Shown here: piece after piece, positions 62,361 to 64,000 of the stretch
Layout: the number at the start of each line of letters is the position of its first letter
Position numbering within the stretch: the first letter of the stretch is position 1
DNA from: CAWJLE01 sp963843645
Lineage (GTDB): Bacteria; Chloroflexota; Anaerolineae; DAOTYC01
Reading direction: 5' to 3'
Assembly (NCBI GenBank): GCA_963843645.1
Contig: CAWJLE010000005.1
Coordinates: 744,001-808,000 of the forward strand
DNA: 64,000 bases
Program-made: the position numbers and the translations under genes
Notes under the pieces: model-generated
The model's database searches: none
What the model was told of the DNA's origin: nothing
The model's input: the letters and a program-made list of their open reading frames with translations, nothing else

Positions 62361-64000
62361 TTATTTGCCGCCGCTCGGCTCCGTTTCCGGCGCTCCGTAT
62401 CCCACGTAGCCAGGCACCGCAGGCTGAACGCCCGGCACCGGCTGTAGACCCGGTTGGGGCTGGAACTCCGGCACAGGCTCTTCGGGCCAGCGGGGCTCCA
62501 GATGGAACACCTTCCGGCGCACGAACGCTTCGAGGTTGTCCAGGTACGTGTACGCCGTGGGGACCAGAACCAGAGTCAGCAGCGTCGATGAGATGACTCC
62601 GCCCATGACCGCGGCTGCCAGAGGCGCGCGCGACTCGGCGCCCGGCTCCAGCTTGAGCACGAACGGGATCATGGCGAACACGACCGCCGCCGAGGTCATC
62701 ACGATGGGCCGTAGACGCAGACGCCCGGCCTCCACCAGCGCCTCAGTCCGCGAGTAGCCCCGCTTGCGCAGGATGTCGGTGAAGTCGACCAGCAGGATGG
62801 CGTTCTTCGTCACCAGGCCCATCAACATGATGATGCCCAGCAGCGAGAAGATGTTGAAGGTGTTGCCGGTCAGGAACAGGCCGCCAAACGCGCCCACCAT
62901 GGCGACCGGCAGGGAGAACATGATCACCAGCGGCTCGACGAACGACTCGTACAGCACGGCCATGAGCATGTAGATCATGATGATCGAGAGCGACAGCGCG
63001 GAGAACAGGGCGCCCAAAGGCGCGTCTGCTGCTGTTGCGCCTGGCCCAAGTTCTGCACGATGTAGTCGGGCGGCAGCTGGACTTGCTGAGTTGATGGCTT
63101 TCTGGACGTCGGCTGCGACGTCGCCCGACGCTGCGGCCCACGACGCTGCCCGAGATTGAGAGCGTACGCTCGCGGTTGTAGCGCTTGATCTGGCCGGGCG
63201 CCTGGGCGTTTACGATCTGGCCGATGTCGCCCAGGGTGATTGGTGTGACCGGTGCGCTGAACTTGAGCGGTAGCCGGGCGAGGGCCGCTCGGATCGTTGC
63301 GGGTCTGCTCGTTGGCGATCAGCGTGATGTCGAGGTCCGGCATGCCCGTCCCGCTGCAGCGTCGAGACCTGGGTCCCGCGACGGCGGTGCGGAATGCGGT
63401 GCCGACTTCGGTCGCCGAAATGCCCAGATCGTTCATGCGCGCCCGGTCCAGCTGAGCCTGTAGCTCCGGCGAAGCGGTCGGCGTCCGTGTTGCGCACGTC
63501 GGCCACGCCCGGCACCGTCTGCCATGACGCTCACGATCTGGTGCGACAGGTCGATCAGCGTGTTCTCGTCCGGTCCGCTGAGCTGGAGCTGCAGCGCGGC
63601 GCCGTACCCAGCGCCGATGAAGCCCGACGGTCGTGAACTGGGCGCTGGCGTCCTTGATGGCTCCTGGCCTTCTGGCGCACATCGTTGATGATCTGGAACA
63701 CCGACCGCTGCCGTTGCAGCTTGTGGACCAGGTGCACCGTGATCGACGCCGCCGGCGGGCCCGGCGCCGCCCCCGAAACCGGCCGACGCCTGAGCCGACC
63801 GAGGCCAGGACGTCGGTCACCTCGGGCTCGGTCTTCAGGATGGTCTCGAACTGCTGCGCGGCGGCGTCCATAGTCGCCAAGGACGTCCCAATCGGCATCG
63901 GATAGTTGGCTCAGAAGATGTTGTCGTCTTCGCTCGGGCGCGTACTCGACGCCGAGCAGGTCGCAAAGGCAGGAAGGCCAGCGCTCCGACCAGGGCCAGA
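62361..64000 (-). pseudogene. RND efflux transporter permease, third, partial and frameshifted
   Basis: A third RND paralogue running off the right edge. The last 218 residues (62361-63017) are intact: MLMAVLYESFVEPLVIMFSL and TKNAILLVDFTDILRKRGYS; tail ETEPSGGK. Upstream (63018-64000) recognisable stretches occur in several frames, for example VQLPPDYIVQNLGQAQQQQ and RARMNDLGISATEVGTAFR, with at least six breaks. As with the second copy, damaged consensus or recent decay both fit. Confidence 0.75.

Overview
The window is high-GC DNA that looks chromosomal and most resembles a Chloroflexota (Anaerolineae-like) genome, probably metagenome-derived. This is inferred from family content and style: a DUF5667 anti-sigma protein beside an ECF sigma factor and a secreted FGV-type repeat protein, Thr/Pro-rich linkers in secreted proteins, a PASTA kinase, DUF4914, many small intergenic palindromes, and no outer-membrane genes. 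No rRNA, tRNA or CRISPR array was recognised.

Layout. 1-3.4 kb: 5' end of a response regulator, a GxxExxY gene framed by inverted repeats, thymidine kinase, the rplU-rpmA-rpmE operon with a near-consensus promoter and a terminator, and a UPF0175/DUF3368 toxin-antitoxin pair. 3.4-8.3 kb: a leftward catabolic cluster (M24 peptidase, histidine ammonia-lyase, Ldh-family oxidoreductase, SDR). 8.4-17 kb: PASTA kinase, FtsH, FlK-like thioesterase, CinA-type amidohydrolase, MFS transporter, radical SAM protein. 17-27.5 kb: cell-surface genes (a membrane-anchored 47-residue-repeat protein, two paralogous secreted proteins, a DUF4914 P-loop protein, a WD40/NBR1-Ig protein). 27.5-33.8 kb: a two-permease sugar ABC importer without an ATPase gene, beside a two-component system.

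34-43 kb: a DUF2318 lipoprotein and an HMA-SafE-cupredoxin fusion (metal handling), a large sensor kinase, an unrecognised membrane protein, an ICMT-like methyltransferase and a TauE/DUF1634 pair. 43-46.6 kb: ECF sigma factor and anti-sigma protein facing two low-complexity secreted proteins. 46.7-51.3 kb: a tight operon of a TsdA-like dihaem cytochrome, two CydA-like subunits with C-terminal haem c sites, and a TauE exporter, suggesting oxidation of a sulfur compound coupled to oxygen. 51.5-64 kb: a GMC oxidoreductase remnant, aldo/keto reductase, OsmC, and three tandem RND permeases. The second and third RND genes are full of frameshifts, and an insertion sequence has cut into a sugar-binding-protein remnant between them.

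Single-base frameshifts in otherwise well-conserved genes (kinase, repeat protein, sensor kinase, Gln-rich protein, CydA-like subunit, transposase) and their high density after 57 kb suggest consensus errors as much as real gene decay, so several genes are given as one feature with a marked frameshift.
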